64,000 bases of DNA. It comes from Gnetum montanum. Lineage: Eukaryota; Streptophyta; Gnetopsida; Gnetales; Gnetaceae. Where the stretch lies: NCBI GenBank assembly GCA_015680685.1, contig MNCI01011044.1:157354-221353 (forward strand). Direction: 5' to 3'. Of this stretch, positions 34,401 through 45,131 are shown piece by piece; the first letter of the stretch is position 1, and each line of letters starts with the position of its first letter. The notes beneath the pieces were generated by a model that was not told where the DNA came from, made no database searches, and saw only the letters and a program-made list of their open reading frames with translations. A program made the position numbers and the translations under genes.

Positions 34401-36171
34401 GATGAAGAGGTTACGACCGTTCTTATATATCTTTCCTACATTTAACATAAAATATGAGATCCGGGCCTGGAACCACCGTAAATAATTCCAAATTGTCCCA
34501 CCCAGTCCAAAATCATTGTCAACAGTTACCGCGGAAGAAGGCTCTGCCACCGCGTTCGGTAACATTGCCGAATGTGCTGAAAAAATCTGAAATTGCTATA
34601 ACCTTTGCCACCACAAATATAGCCATGATTTACTTCTTACCTGCACTATCCTGGTTCTTCAAATTAACCCTTCAGTCGCTAGATGGAATAAATGGAATAG
34701 CAGTATTTGCTGTAGACTCTCAACAATATAGGTGGTGCACTGATCCAAGCAATGACTGCTAGTGGAAATTCATCCACACATGAAACAAATTTAAAATAAA
34801 TAAAAACTTCAGGTTTCACTGCCTAGAGCCTCTGCGTTCAGCAACCATTGTCCTTAACAGAATGATCCACATAAATCTCAGCTATAGGATTAGCGTCGTA
34901 TCATCCCATGTTGCACAAAATTAAATCCCCAAAACAGTCTGCAATCTCAAGGAGCGATATCCTCAAACTCTCTTCATTTCCACAAACTACTATGTTGTAT
35001 ATTTACCCTATGGTAAATCGTTGTAGAATTTTGAAATAAAGAACGTGTGCCGAGCCTTGCCTCCATTCTTGATTGATACACATTACTATTTCATTATCTT
35101 CTTTACGGCAGCAAACGCGTAAATCCATTTTTGTTGCCTGCTAAAAACCCACACATTCCAAAATTTCCTTACCTCGATTCTTGGATATTGCATTTTCGCA
35201 GACGGTTACCGTGCTGCATGGATCTGAAGGATCTAAGTGTAGCTAGCAACAGGGGTGCTGCGTGCACGACACTACTGCCATGACATGCGTTTGCCGAGCT
35301 GCATCTACACCAGGCAAACATTGTGTTTTGCAAGGCTACCATCCATCCAGTCATTGTCACATAGAATTCTGATTTTTTGCAATTTTTGGACTTGTCTTTA
35401 CTTATGTTGTTTTTTTCTTATTTACCTTCCTGCGTTTTTTTGTTTGCCGAATCATGGGCCAATGTTTTGTGGATCTTCGTCCAGCATATCCGTAGGAACC
35501 TTCTGCGTTATAGCCTGCAAAAAAAAAACAAAAATGCCACTACCTGCAAAAAAAATCGGGGTTTTAACAAGGCATAACCCATTTCCTTACATATTTTGCA
35601 AATGGGGGTTTCAAACTTTGTTTTGAAGTAATATTCTTATGTTTGTGAAGATGTTCGTCTGCGCCAGGGTGAACATCGCGGTGGTGATGTTCTGCATTTT
35701 CCTGCAACGCAGTCTCCTATGCTTTCACTATTTTCCTTATCTCCGTTGTTTTTCTCTTTAGCAGGTACAGTGGTGGATGTTAATTTTCCTTTCTTTTTAT
35801 GATCTTCAAAACGACGAAGGCATTGCTAGTTTTGTTACATTTTTGATTTTGTCTTGCAAACCGGGATCTGCAACTTAATGCTTTTCACATGTATAACATA
35901 CTTCCTTCCTTGCCATAGTACTAATTTCTGATTTTAACAACAAGATAATTTGGCACATTTATCTTATATTCAGAAGGATTTAACATCAATTTTTTCACCA
36001 GTGAATTGCTTCCTTAAAAACACCCAACCTTCAACACTAAAGATGAAATTCACTTTGTACATTTACAACCATAAAATATTGCAACTGTTCCATGGAATGG
36101 CCAAATGTACCAACACCTACTGCGGTATTTTGTATTCTTTGCCGATGTCTATCGAGCCTATTCTCCAAACA
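34401..36171. other. 3' internal region of R4, no gene recognised
   Basis: Non-coding, with poly-A/T runs. The last 60 bp (GTATTTTGTATTCTTTGCCG) align with the region just upstream of the R3 polypurine tract, so at least the right end is retroelement 3' UTR. Short open frames at 34454-34762 and 35255-35626 carry no recognisable domain. Confidence 0.45.
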
Positions 36172-36189
36172 TTGACAAAGAGGGGCCAA
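36172..36189 (+). other. R4 polypurine tract
   Basis: GACAAAGAGGGGCCAA immediately before an LTR starting TGAAACACC, matching R3. Confidence 0.75.
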
Positions 36190-37813
36190 TGAAACACCTT
36201 AGAAAAATGTGAGGTCATTCTAGCTTCACCACGCATTGCAAACCATGCAACATTATGGCTGTTCTTCAGGAGGAGAAAGCCCTAAGCTCAGGTGAGCCAA
36301 TTCAGCAAATTTTCTACTTTAGATGTAGACAGGCTACAGATCATCCTACCTGATCACCTAAGTAGCTTGCCTAGCTGACAGCGTACTCAAAAATGACACG
36401 TGGAGTTGGTAGTAGCACTCTAGATGTGTACAGAATAGTTCAACAAGTTTTCTAAGTCATGAAGTTTGCTACGCTATGCTTCCCCTCGCTATGTAGTGTA
36501 GCAAGCTTTAGAAGATGATTGTGGAACAAGGTGCTATGTTATGCTACGTCACATAATATAGTGTAGCATGGTAATGGCATCTCAACTAGTCCCTTCACCT
36601 AGTTTTAGATCATTCAAGAATGTCCCTTTTCTGCAAAGAAGTGATGGACTATGTCTGCTGCTATACTACATTGAGCTACATGGTGCAACAAGGCATAAAA
36701 ATCCTGTGAAAGCGATAGAAGGCAGCTCAAAGGGCAGAATCAAAAAACTTACAAACCCAGTGATGCATGGAGCAAAGTTTGTGAATCAACAAAGTGTTTG
36801 CAACCATGTTCAGTCACTACGCTACGTAGCATAGCATAGCGTAGCAAATGATCAACACACATTTATCAAAGCACATGATGAAGTGTTATGCCAAGCATGC
36901 TATGCTACAAAAGACAACAAAGCATGTAGGTGGTTGTGCAATATCAATGCACTCTACCTAATTGGACCATTGGCATACATCTTTAGATGTTGACAATGCA
37001 ATTATGGCATGGCATGGTCGCAGTTATGGCACAACCGACTCACATTTGCAACGATCATGCATGTCCAATAGTTATGTTGGCACACGCTGAACAAATAAGT
37101 CAACAAAAGTCCAAGGTGTGTGGTGTCCAAAATGCCCTTCTTACATACCCTTGGTCCTATAAATATCCTAGCAAGTGACATTCAAACTCTCCGGCTCCTT
37201 CTTGTTGGTCCTTCTTGAGCTTCTCTCTCTCTAGCTCTTTTTCTCTCCATCTCTCTAGTTGGCATATATTGGATAATTCATTCTGACTCTGGCATTCAGA
37301 CACTACTCTTGGCACGTTGCAATACTAAGCATTGTAAGCTTCTTGTTCGACACCACAAACAGATAGCACCTTTAGCTAAAAATTTTACTTCCCATTCTAC
37401 CACCTTTGTAGAATTCCCACACTATTAGCATTTAAACCCGTGCATGAAGTACTGTGCAAATGATTGTATCCACTTCGGCTGAGCAAGCTTGTAACATTGG
37501 AGTGGTGCATTTTTCTAACTATATTTCATTTTTCTTCCTACTTACTATAGCATGTTGCGTTACCTTTCCACTTTCTTTACTTTCAAGAATCACATTCCAT
37601 TTTTACATATTTTCCATTCGCTTTCTCTAAAAAATATATGTCACAAAAGGCTATATAGACACTGATTTTTGTCCTTGTCTGATCGACCAGACTGTTTAGG
37701 GTGCCCCATATCTACACATACCTAGCATAGCCCTCCCATGGGTATGGGGTTAAGACTATTGTACCCATTGACCCCCTAACGTTTTCTAGTCGCTGGTGTT
37801 TTCGGTCGCTACA
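36190..37813 (+). repeat. R4 3' LTR inserted in R5 ORF-A
   Basis: 1,624 bp from TGAAACACC to GTCGCTACA. TATA box TATAAATA at 37158-37165. The end TCTAGTCGCTGGTGTTTTC resembles the R3 LTR end. Dense TAGCATAGC/GCTACGCTA words at 36465-36910. The sequence after 37813 is exon 7 of R5 ORF-A on the other strand, so the 5 bp TCTCC at 37814-37818 should be one target-site copy. The partner 5' LTR is not in the window or lies in the gap. Confidence 0.8.
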
Positions 37814-40800
37814 TCTCCCTCTCCAAAGTTGTCAATACTAGAGGTCCCAAGCAAAGGAGGGCAGTTGCGGTCTCTCCTATAGGAAGTTCCACTTTCAAGT
37901 TAGGAGATTTTGTAACCTTCACCTGCTCTTTGAACTTAGCATAGGCCTTAGAAGCATCAATGACATTCATGAATGCTTCATCTGTGAATGCCTCCACAAC
38001 AGCATCTTTGTATAGTTTTCGATGGGTGTCATTCTCCAACTTGTACACGTGTTTGTGGTTTCTCTGGGTCAGCCCCCATTAGAAAACCTTAGCACTGATA
38101 TCTTTCATGTCTTGAAACTTTTGGACTAGCAAGTCCATATGCATTTTCTATTTGACTATGTCACATGTGGATTCAACATTTTGACAAATGATAGTCCAAA
38201 ATCTAGCATAGTTGTCCACAACCCTATGCCAATCCTCAGCATCACAAGTTACAAGGAACTTGTTCCTTGCCTTGAGATCCTCCACCTTAACAAACAAGTT
38301 GTTCTCTCTTTGCTCAGCCCTTTGGACCTATTTAGAAAGATCCTCGTTGACATGTTTATACTCCCGTAGAGAGCATCTCGACTGCAATACACACTTGTAA
38401 GCCTCATTGAAAATGCAACGAGGCACCTTGGTCATGTCAAGTTAGAGTGTGGGCACAACGCCAATTTTCATAGGTCACATTGGGTCCCATTTGAGCTAGG
38501 AGGATACCTCAACATGAAGAGCATAGTAATCACAATAGCATAGAAAAATTAATGAATTAAAAATTTGATAGTGTAACAACACAAGAGCATTTAACACTAG
38601 TACTTACCCATGTTAGGGTCCGCCTATCGAAGGCGGTTGATCATGTCATCCACAAGTCCCTGCACGAATGCAAACTTGTCATAGATCTCAGCCCATGACT
38701 TTGCATGAAGTGGAGGAAGTCCCAAAACATTAGCAATAGAACCTATTGCATGACTAAGCCTATCAAAAATGGCCAAAATGTACTACAATAAGTCAGACAT
38801 ATCGCCAAACTCAGCAACATCCAGCTGCAATCTTTCTTCTTGCTGATGCAAGACGATGGCTGTAGCCTTCGTGGAGGGCCCTTCCAAGTCCACACTGAAG
38901 CCTTCCTCATGCCTCAGTGCCTTTTATTTTAGGAGATCAACATATTTTTTATGTGAGGGAGATGCCTCTTCATTTATAGAAGGCTCCCTAATGACAAGGG
39001 TCCCTACCCTAGAAATAGGAGCTCCCTTATTTTTAACTAGGGCCCTTTCCTCTGGGACTAGGATCTCGACATCTCTATTCATTACCCTCATTTGAGGGGT
39101 AGAAACTTCTTCATCACCTTCTTCTTCTTCTTCTTCTTCATCTGCTAGTAAAGAAGCATGTTTTTGTCGGTTCAAAACCATCTAGTGTGGCATAGCATAC
39201 TAAACAATAGCAAAGTAAGCATTACACAAAAGTGTTTACCAATGGGGGGGTGTGTCCTTTGCAACTTAAGGTGCAGTCTTTATCCCTCATCTCCATCCAT
39301 GCGAAAGGTTTCCTTGGATGGAAGAGGTATCTTCCTTCACAACTCCTTCGGCATGGTCTCAACTATGAGATACTCCCACCGCATCACGCTACCTACTATA
39401 GCAAGGAGCATCTCTCCCATGCTATCCTGACCATGAACTCTATGAGCTACCAGACCTTTGATCATTACAGACAACGACTCCCCAACTACTTTTGGGAGAT
39501 CTTGAGCTCATGTGGTCTGAAGGATTTGGTGAATCCATGGCCTGGGAATCTAGGTCCAATCTAGCATGGCCCAGGCTCCATCCTCTTGAACCACTAGAAA
39601 CTTCACAAAGTGTTTTAGACAGCCTATGTAGAAGTCATAGTGTATGTTGGAGTGGGAATCCATTTTTTGAAAAACTCCCAGAATCTCAGCCTACAAGCCC
39701 TTACATAAGAAGTTAGCTCAGTTGTAACAGGCCCCTTCTTCCATAACCTCTTACATTATCTAGGCTTCCTCGAGCCCTAGGACCTTTCCCTGGGTTAGCA
39801 GTTGAAGAAATTCATGAGCGTAGAAGATTGGGTAAATCTCCATGATAGGGCCATCCTTAAGCTTATACATGGAAAACCCTTTTGACTCCTTAATGAGCCT
39901 TAACCACTCCTCAATATCCTTCTTTCAAAGGATCAATTCCTACTTGCATTTCGACCCTATGGGGATACCGTTGGCAGAAACACCAAACAAGTCTGTGAAC
40001 AGTTGGTCATTAATTTTAATGACCACCTGAACATCCCATATCCACATGAGAAAAAAAACCCACTCTCTCAAAGAAGAAGTTGACTAGTAAAAGAATCTTG
40101 GTGGTAGGAACGCTTAGGTTTGGGACCACAAATAGATCCATGAGACCCACCTTTTGGATGTTCTTGACCAAGGAGTCCAAGGCCGCTTGGTCTAACTAGA
40201 ACTAGCATGCTGGTACTTCATCGTATTTGAAATAGATGTTTCCCCCCTACATCTCGGTGGTAACCACTATCACCTCCTAAGGGTTCTTCACCCCTATAAC
40301 AGTTTTCAGAAAACATTCTTAGCATGATGACACAAAAAATACATGGATTGCAAAAACACTCGAGCATGTAACACCTACTATTTGACCCACTAGGTTTATA
40401 TGGTAATGGTAATGATGGGAGGTAAACCATGATAGCTTCTTCAACCATGACCGGCTTGAAGGGTTCTTCCCATTCCTTATCCAGCCAACCCTTCTCCTTA
40501 AATTGATTATAGAGAATGTGAAAATTTCCTGGGTAGGTATGGTACTCCCCCCACACTGATTGATCACACCCACTTGCAGATTCTTGGTAGAAAAGAACTC
40601 TTGTAGGGCTAGCTACGCTGTAGCCAGCAAACCCAACCAGTTGTGAATCCCATCATCATTGATAAAGAACTTGGTGACAAACACATACTCTTCACATTTG
40701 GTTAATATGGCCATCGTTGCACAACATAGCAAAGCAGGGCCGTAAAAATCACCTACTAGCACAATACACAGTCCCCTATGGATTCTGAAAGCACGTCGCC

Positions 40801-41851
40801 ATGTAACATGTGAGGAACAATGTGTTGTACTAGTGGTAGCATCTATATTCAGGCATGTCCCAGATCTAGGCTAAATGCCTCAATCCTATTGAGCATTATC
40901 TGGACCCCTTTTCCTATCTGCTCACAACTACCCTGTTGGTAAAAAATCTTAGAATGCTACTACTTGCCATAGGCAGCATGGCTTCTACTATGTTGGATGC
41001 CTCCACCTCCTTCAAGGAGGACCAAACGATCACACTAAAGTCATTGAGAAGGAATTGTAAGAAGTCTCGTACCCCATCTCTAAACTAGACCCCTTGCTCC
41101 CCCATGCGTATCTGGGGAGGAGGGGCATTGGCCACAGGTCTGCTCACATGGCACAGGATCCCTCTAATGTCCAAAATGATTAGCCTAGACCTTGGCCCTA
41201 CCTTGCACACCACAATCAGCAAAAGTTAGCACCATACTCTAAGGAAATACACATGCAACGTAGCAAAGTCCAATAGTCCATGTATATAGTGTAGCATAAC
41301 CCTCTACCCATACATACCATAGCAAGGGCTTGAAAGCCTAGCATAGCAAGAACATGCAAATAAGTCTAGCATAGAAACAAAGCAGTTGACAGCATACTCT
41401 AATAAAACACATGCCACGTTGCCACATCATACATGACCTAGCCCTCATAGGGATTTTATGTTATGGCATGCTAGGGTCGAGCAACTTAAATGGCCCTAGC
41501 CCCTGTAGTTATGACAAGCATAGTGGTGGTGGTTTTAGCAACCTTACATGCAACCACGACGTAATGTTCATATATCTACCATAGTTGAGATGGGAATGGT
41601 GGTGATGCAAAGGTTAAACTAATGGGACCACATAAAACATAGATAGTAGAGAGTGAACAAAAAACAAATAGGATGCAAAATAATAGCAGAGGATAACTAA
41701 AAGTACAAAAATGAAGAAGCAAAGGGTACAAAGTAACCTACTGGGTCAACAATGTGCTCTGTCGTGCTGCAATGCACACTTGAGGCACATGTCCTAGGGT
41801 CTTCTTCACCTCCTCAACCCTTGCAAGTGCCAGATGAGTCTTAGGAGCCAT
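37814..41851 (-). pseudogene. R5 ORF-A: antisense multi-exon gene, cut by R4
   Basis: ATG at 41851 (MAPKTHLALARVEEVKKTLG). Exon 1 41742-41851 (110 nt, donor GTAGGT). Exon 2 about 40753-41198, with motif I LIILDIRGILCH, DFLQFLLNDFSVIVWSSL and NTLFLTCYMATCFQNP, i.e. the FCP1-like domain with the DD replaced by Thr-Cys. Exon 3 about 40350-40560, with EYHTYPGNFHILYNQFKEKG and LPLPYKPSG. Exon 4 about 39240-40230. Exon 5 about 38930-39180, acidic (EEEEEEGDEEV). Exon 6 about 38600-38750. Exon 7 interrupted at 37814 by the R4 LTR. Many stops. Closest to the R2 copy. The last exon must lie left of R4's missing 5' LTR. Confidence 0.8.
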
Positions 41852-42004
41852 TGTCCTACATCCAGATTTACACCTTTCATTGTAAAAAAACTCACCTTAC
41901 TAGTCGATTAACATAATTTCTCTGTGCTCCGAAATTGCCTTGTGCTCCAATGTGGGCTCTGCACTCTTAGGGTGAAAATCGAAAAATTTCCAAGGTTTAA
42001 CCCC

Positions 42005-42012
42005 TATTTATA
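42005..42012 (-). promoter_or_regulatory. TATA box of R5 ORF-A
   Basis: TATAAATA followed by GGGG on the minus strand, 154 nt upstream of the ATG at 41851. The best-preserved of the four ORF-A TATA elements. Confidence 0.7.
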
Positions 42013-42850
42013 GTCATAATAACAAGGTAGGGAAACTAGCCTCTCTCTCTCTCCAATTAATGTGAAGCATGCTGTACAGTGTAGCATGCTCGCCATGACA
42101 TCATAGCGCTATTAGCATTAAAGCCTTGACACGCTTCAAGATAGCTACTTGCCTTCTTGAAAATAAAAAATATATATATTTATTTTTGATTAAGGCTTTG
42201 AAAAGACCTTAAACTAGAAATCCTATCAATCACAATATGACCAGTCTAAAATGACCTCAAACTAAGCAGCCCTAGCATGGTTGCATCCCTAACGGTCTGT
42301 AATGACATTAAACTAACAACACCACATGCTTACATTGGTAGTTTTCACATCTTCTCCCACATGGGCAATGTCATAATTTCTAGCAATTTCGTATCCATAG
42401 TTCCTATTTTCGCATGAACAATTTGGCACTTCTCATATTTGCAAGTTTCTCATTTCGCATACTATTATTTTTCATGTGGCAATTTGGTAGTTCAAAATGA
42501 TACTAAACTAGCAGTTTGGCATTTTCATATAGACAACCACATGGCTTCACAATTTACATAAGTAGTTTTATAGCTTTATCAGTTCAACGCTCTTGCAGTT
42601 TTATGCTCTTTTTCCCTGACAGTCCACCATCACCTTCAAATGGAAAACTTGCAATCTCATTAATGCTTTGCAAATTGCTGTCACACAATATCTCTGACAG
42701 AAGCCTCTTAACTAGGCTTTCATGTTATGATGGCAGGTCAAACAGGAGATGGGAGTCCACCATAACCTTTCCACATCTTTAACATTGGTAGGGCCACAGG
42801 GTAAGCTCGCAAGATGGTTGAACCCAAACATAATTAACTAGGGGTCGACC
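42013..42850. other. R5 spacer between ORF-A promoter and pol
   Basis: Contains GACCTTAAACTAGAAA, GACCTCAAACTAAG, GACATTAAACTAAC and ATACTAAACTAGCAG units (42200-42510), parallel to R2 11570-11900. 42780-42850 is the intact version of the site into which R3 inserted in R2. No gene. Confidence 0.65.
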
Positions 42851-43227
42851 ATGACTAGCACTATAGTAGCCTTAGAAGCATCCCTAGACTGGCCCAAGCA
42901 TTTGGTTAAAGCCCTAGACTTAGAGGCTAGGGATGTAACTGAGGATCCTCTCATCAATACACCTATGACCATGTCGAAGGGGGAGGTGAAAACGTTAAAA
43001 ATCAACTCCCTCCTAAATACACAAATGCATAAAAATGTAGCTCAGATTCTGCAAGATAACATTGATGTCTTCGCATGGTCATACAATGACATGCCAAGTG
43101 TAGATCCATGGCTGATTTAGCATAACATTATCCTAGACCCGCACATGAAGGCAGTCAAGCAGAAGGCTCACAAAGTTAAGCTAGAAATCGCACTAGCCAT
43201 AAGGGAAGAAATCACTAAGCTATACTA
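42851..43227 (+). pseudogene. pol: R5 pol, N-terminal fragment
   Basis: ATG 42851 (MTSTIVALEASLDWPKHLVK) gives the best view of a natural pol start in this group. The linker contains DVTEDPLINTP and DVFAWSYNDMP, then an in-frame TAG at about 43118, and runs to AAGCTATAC, where the RT should continue. It is cut at 43227 by repeat X. Confidence 0.85.
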
Positions 43228-44802
43228 TTATTGACCATTTGGGACACGACTACCAATGAGTGTCCTCGAACAGGGTTTAGGTGCTTACTGGGCTCTGGCA
43301 AGACCAAGGCCCAAATACCTCCAAATAGACTCAATAGTCAATGTGAGTATGTGTGTGTGCTATCGCGGTATGCGGTTGTGAAAAATAAAATGATTACATT
43401 GTTTGTAAACTACAAATGACTTGTCTTAGAGAGATTCAACCAACTTTGCCAAGTACTATGAGTTTTTGAGAGTTCCTATTTTGTTCAATTGCCTAGTCTA
43501 CGCGATCCTTATAATACCTACTTGTAACAAATAAAATTTTGTAAAAACATTTGAGCACAACATCATGAATCTACTTCTAATTTTTCCTAGGGAAAGAGAT
43601 AGTTTTACAAGAAAACTAGAAATAGAGCAAGATTTGAAGGAAATAGACAAAAAAGAAATTAGATTTGTGTGGACCTCAAATATTTCAACAAGGTAAAATG
43701 ACACGAGTAAACACTTTCAAATAAAGTTATCCCAAATTCAATATCTATGAATTGTTCAAACTTATAAGGCTCAAATAAGCAATTTATTCAAGAGAATCCT
43801 ACTATGCTACCAAAAATTTGATGTGTAATCTACCATGTACAAGACTCCATTTTGGCTAGAAAATGGATGTCAACAATTGCATTCAATAGAACCTTCAAAA
43901 GACTTCAAAATTTCTGATTGAAATACTGTGGACATTCACTTTAAAGATAAAATAAAGCTATCTAGGTCCCATCAAAATACCAAATATTTTCTAAACCCTC
44001 TTGACTACTGAATTGTTCAACGGCTTCACTACAAGTAGAGGCTCTCTTACAACGATCCCAATAGCAATTCTTATACCTTGCATAATAAAATTTACCATAA
44101 AATGCTCTTAATAATTTCAAACACAAGCTCTTCTATGGAAAAAATTTAATAGAAATTCTTATCGTGCAACAAGAACAATAAGAGCAATCTAAAAATCCCA
44201 AAATTACTTGCCAAGGATGATACTATCTAAACCACTAGCTAAAAAATTTTAAAAAAATAAAAAATAAAAAAAATAATTCACAGGACCGTGACAAAGAGGC
44301 TGAAATATTTTCTTTAGCAATTCATCTTATAAGCAATCTTTCACACTTTATTCTTTACAAAATGCTCTTCTCCCAAGACCCAAAGTGTGTCTCCAAGTGA
44401 GAGCCCAAGTGCTAGCTAGTAGCTTTCNNNNNNNNNNNNNNNNNNNNNNNNNNNNNNNNNNNNNNNTTGAAGCCTTTTTATAGGATTCAAAAGGTAGTTA
44501 CAAACTTTAAAATATCTTAGCTAACTTCTCTCCCAAGTAAGGAAGTTACAATTTTCCCAACAAGTTAGGAGATATTTCTTACCAATTTAGTTAGGAAGTT
44601 ACACATAAAGTTAGGAGGAATTTATTCTAACATTAATATTTTTAAATATTACAAATACTTTATGGATAATATATTTTTTTAAAAGTAAATCTAAGAGCTG
44701 AAAATTATGAGAGCTTCATTCACTTAGATTAAATTAATGGTAAGTCTTTAACTAGGGCTTCACACTATTAGCGTATGTGAAATTGCTGAATTAATAAACA
44801 GA
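43228..44802. repeat. Repeat X, copy 2, inserted in R5 pol
   Basis: Shares long blocks with 32867-34400 (for example AATATTTCAACAAGG, ACTATGCTACCAAAAATT, CTAGGGCTTCACACTAT). Carries about 290 bp (43292-43583) missing from copy 1. AT-rich and non-coding, with an N run at 44428-44466. Right boundary uncertain. Confidence 0.6.
44428..44466. other. Assembly gap (39 N)
   Basis: Short N run inside repeat X copy 2. Confidence 0.99.
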
Positions 44803-44981
44803 CCATTTAAAATTTTATTTTTGATGAATAAAAATACAACTCTAATTTACTAGCATTGGCCCAAAATATCTCTTGACACTTGTCTTAGTGTGCCTTTGTG
44901 TATTTTTTGTTGCATTTAGTGGACTGGTATGCTGATATCGAATGCATCAGCATCAGGCATGGTTGCTCTTTTGAATTGCAG

Positions 44982-45068
44982 GTTCTAGAAGCGAACGACA
45001 TTTGTGATTACCACCTAAAATTTTTTTTGAAATACATTCCTTGGGAAAGCCCAGGCCTACTTGGCAAG
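44982..45068 (+). other. Orphan exon-like segment, possible captured host exon
   Basis: 87 nt, 29 codons open in one frame (VLEANDICDYHLKFFLKYIP then WESPGLLGK), preceded by TTGAATTGCAG and followed by GTAAC. Both phases are zero. It does not resemble any retroelement module here. A second acceptor-like TTGGATTTGCAG ends at 45131, just before R6 integrase. I do not recognise the protein. Confidence 0.35.
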
Positions 45069-45131
45069 GTAACAACTAAAGAATCCCTGAAACAAAGTAT
45101 TGTAAGTGATAGCGGTGGGTTGGATTTGCAG

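Noticed and set aside
34454-35626. Frames of about 100-120 codons in the R4 internal region
   Set aside because: No recognisable domain and no counterpart in other elements; I could not support a gene.
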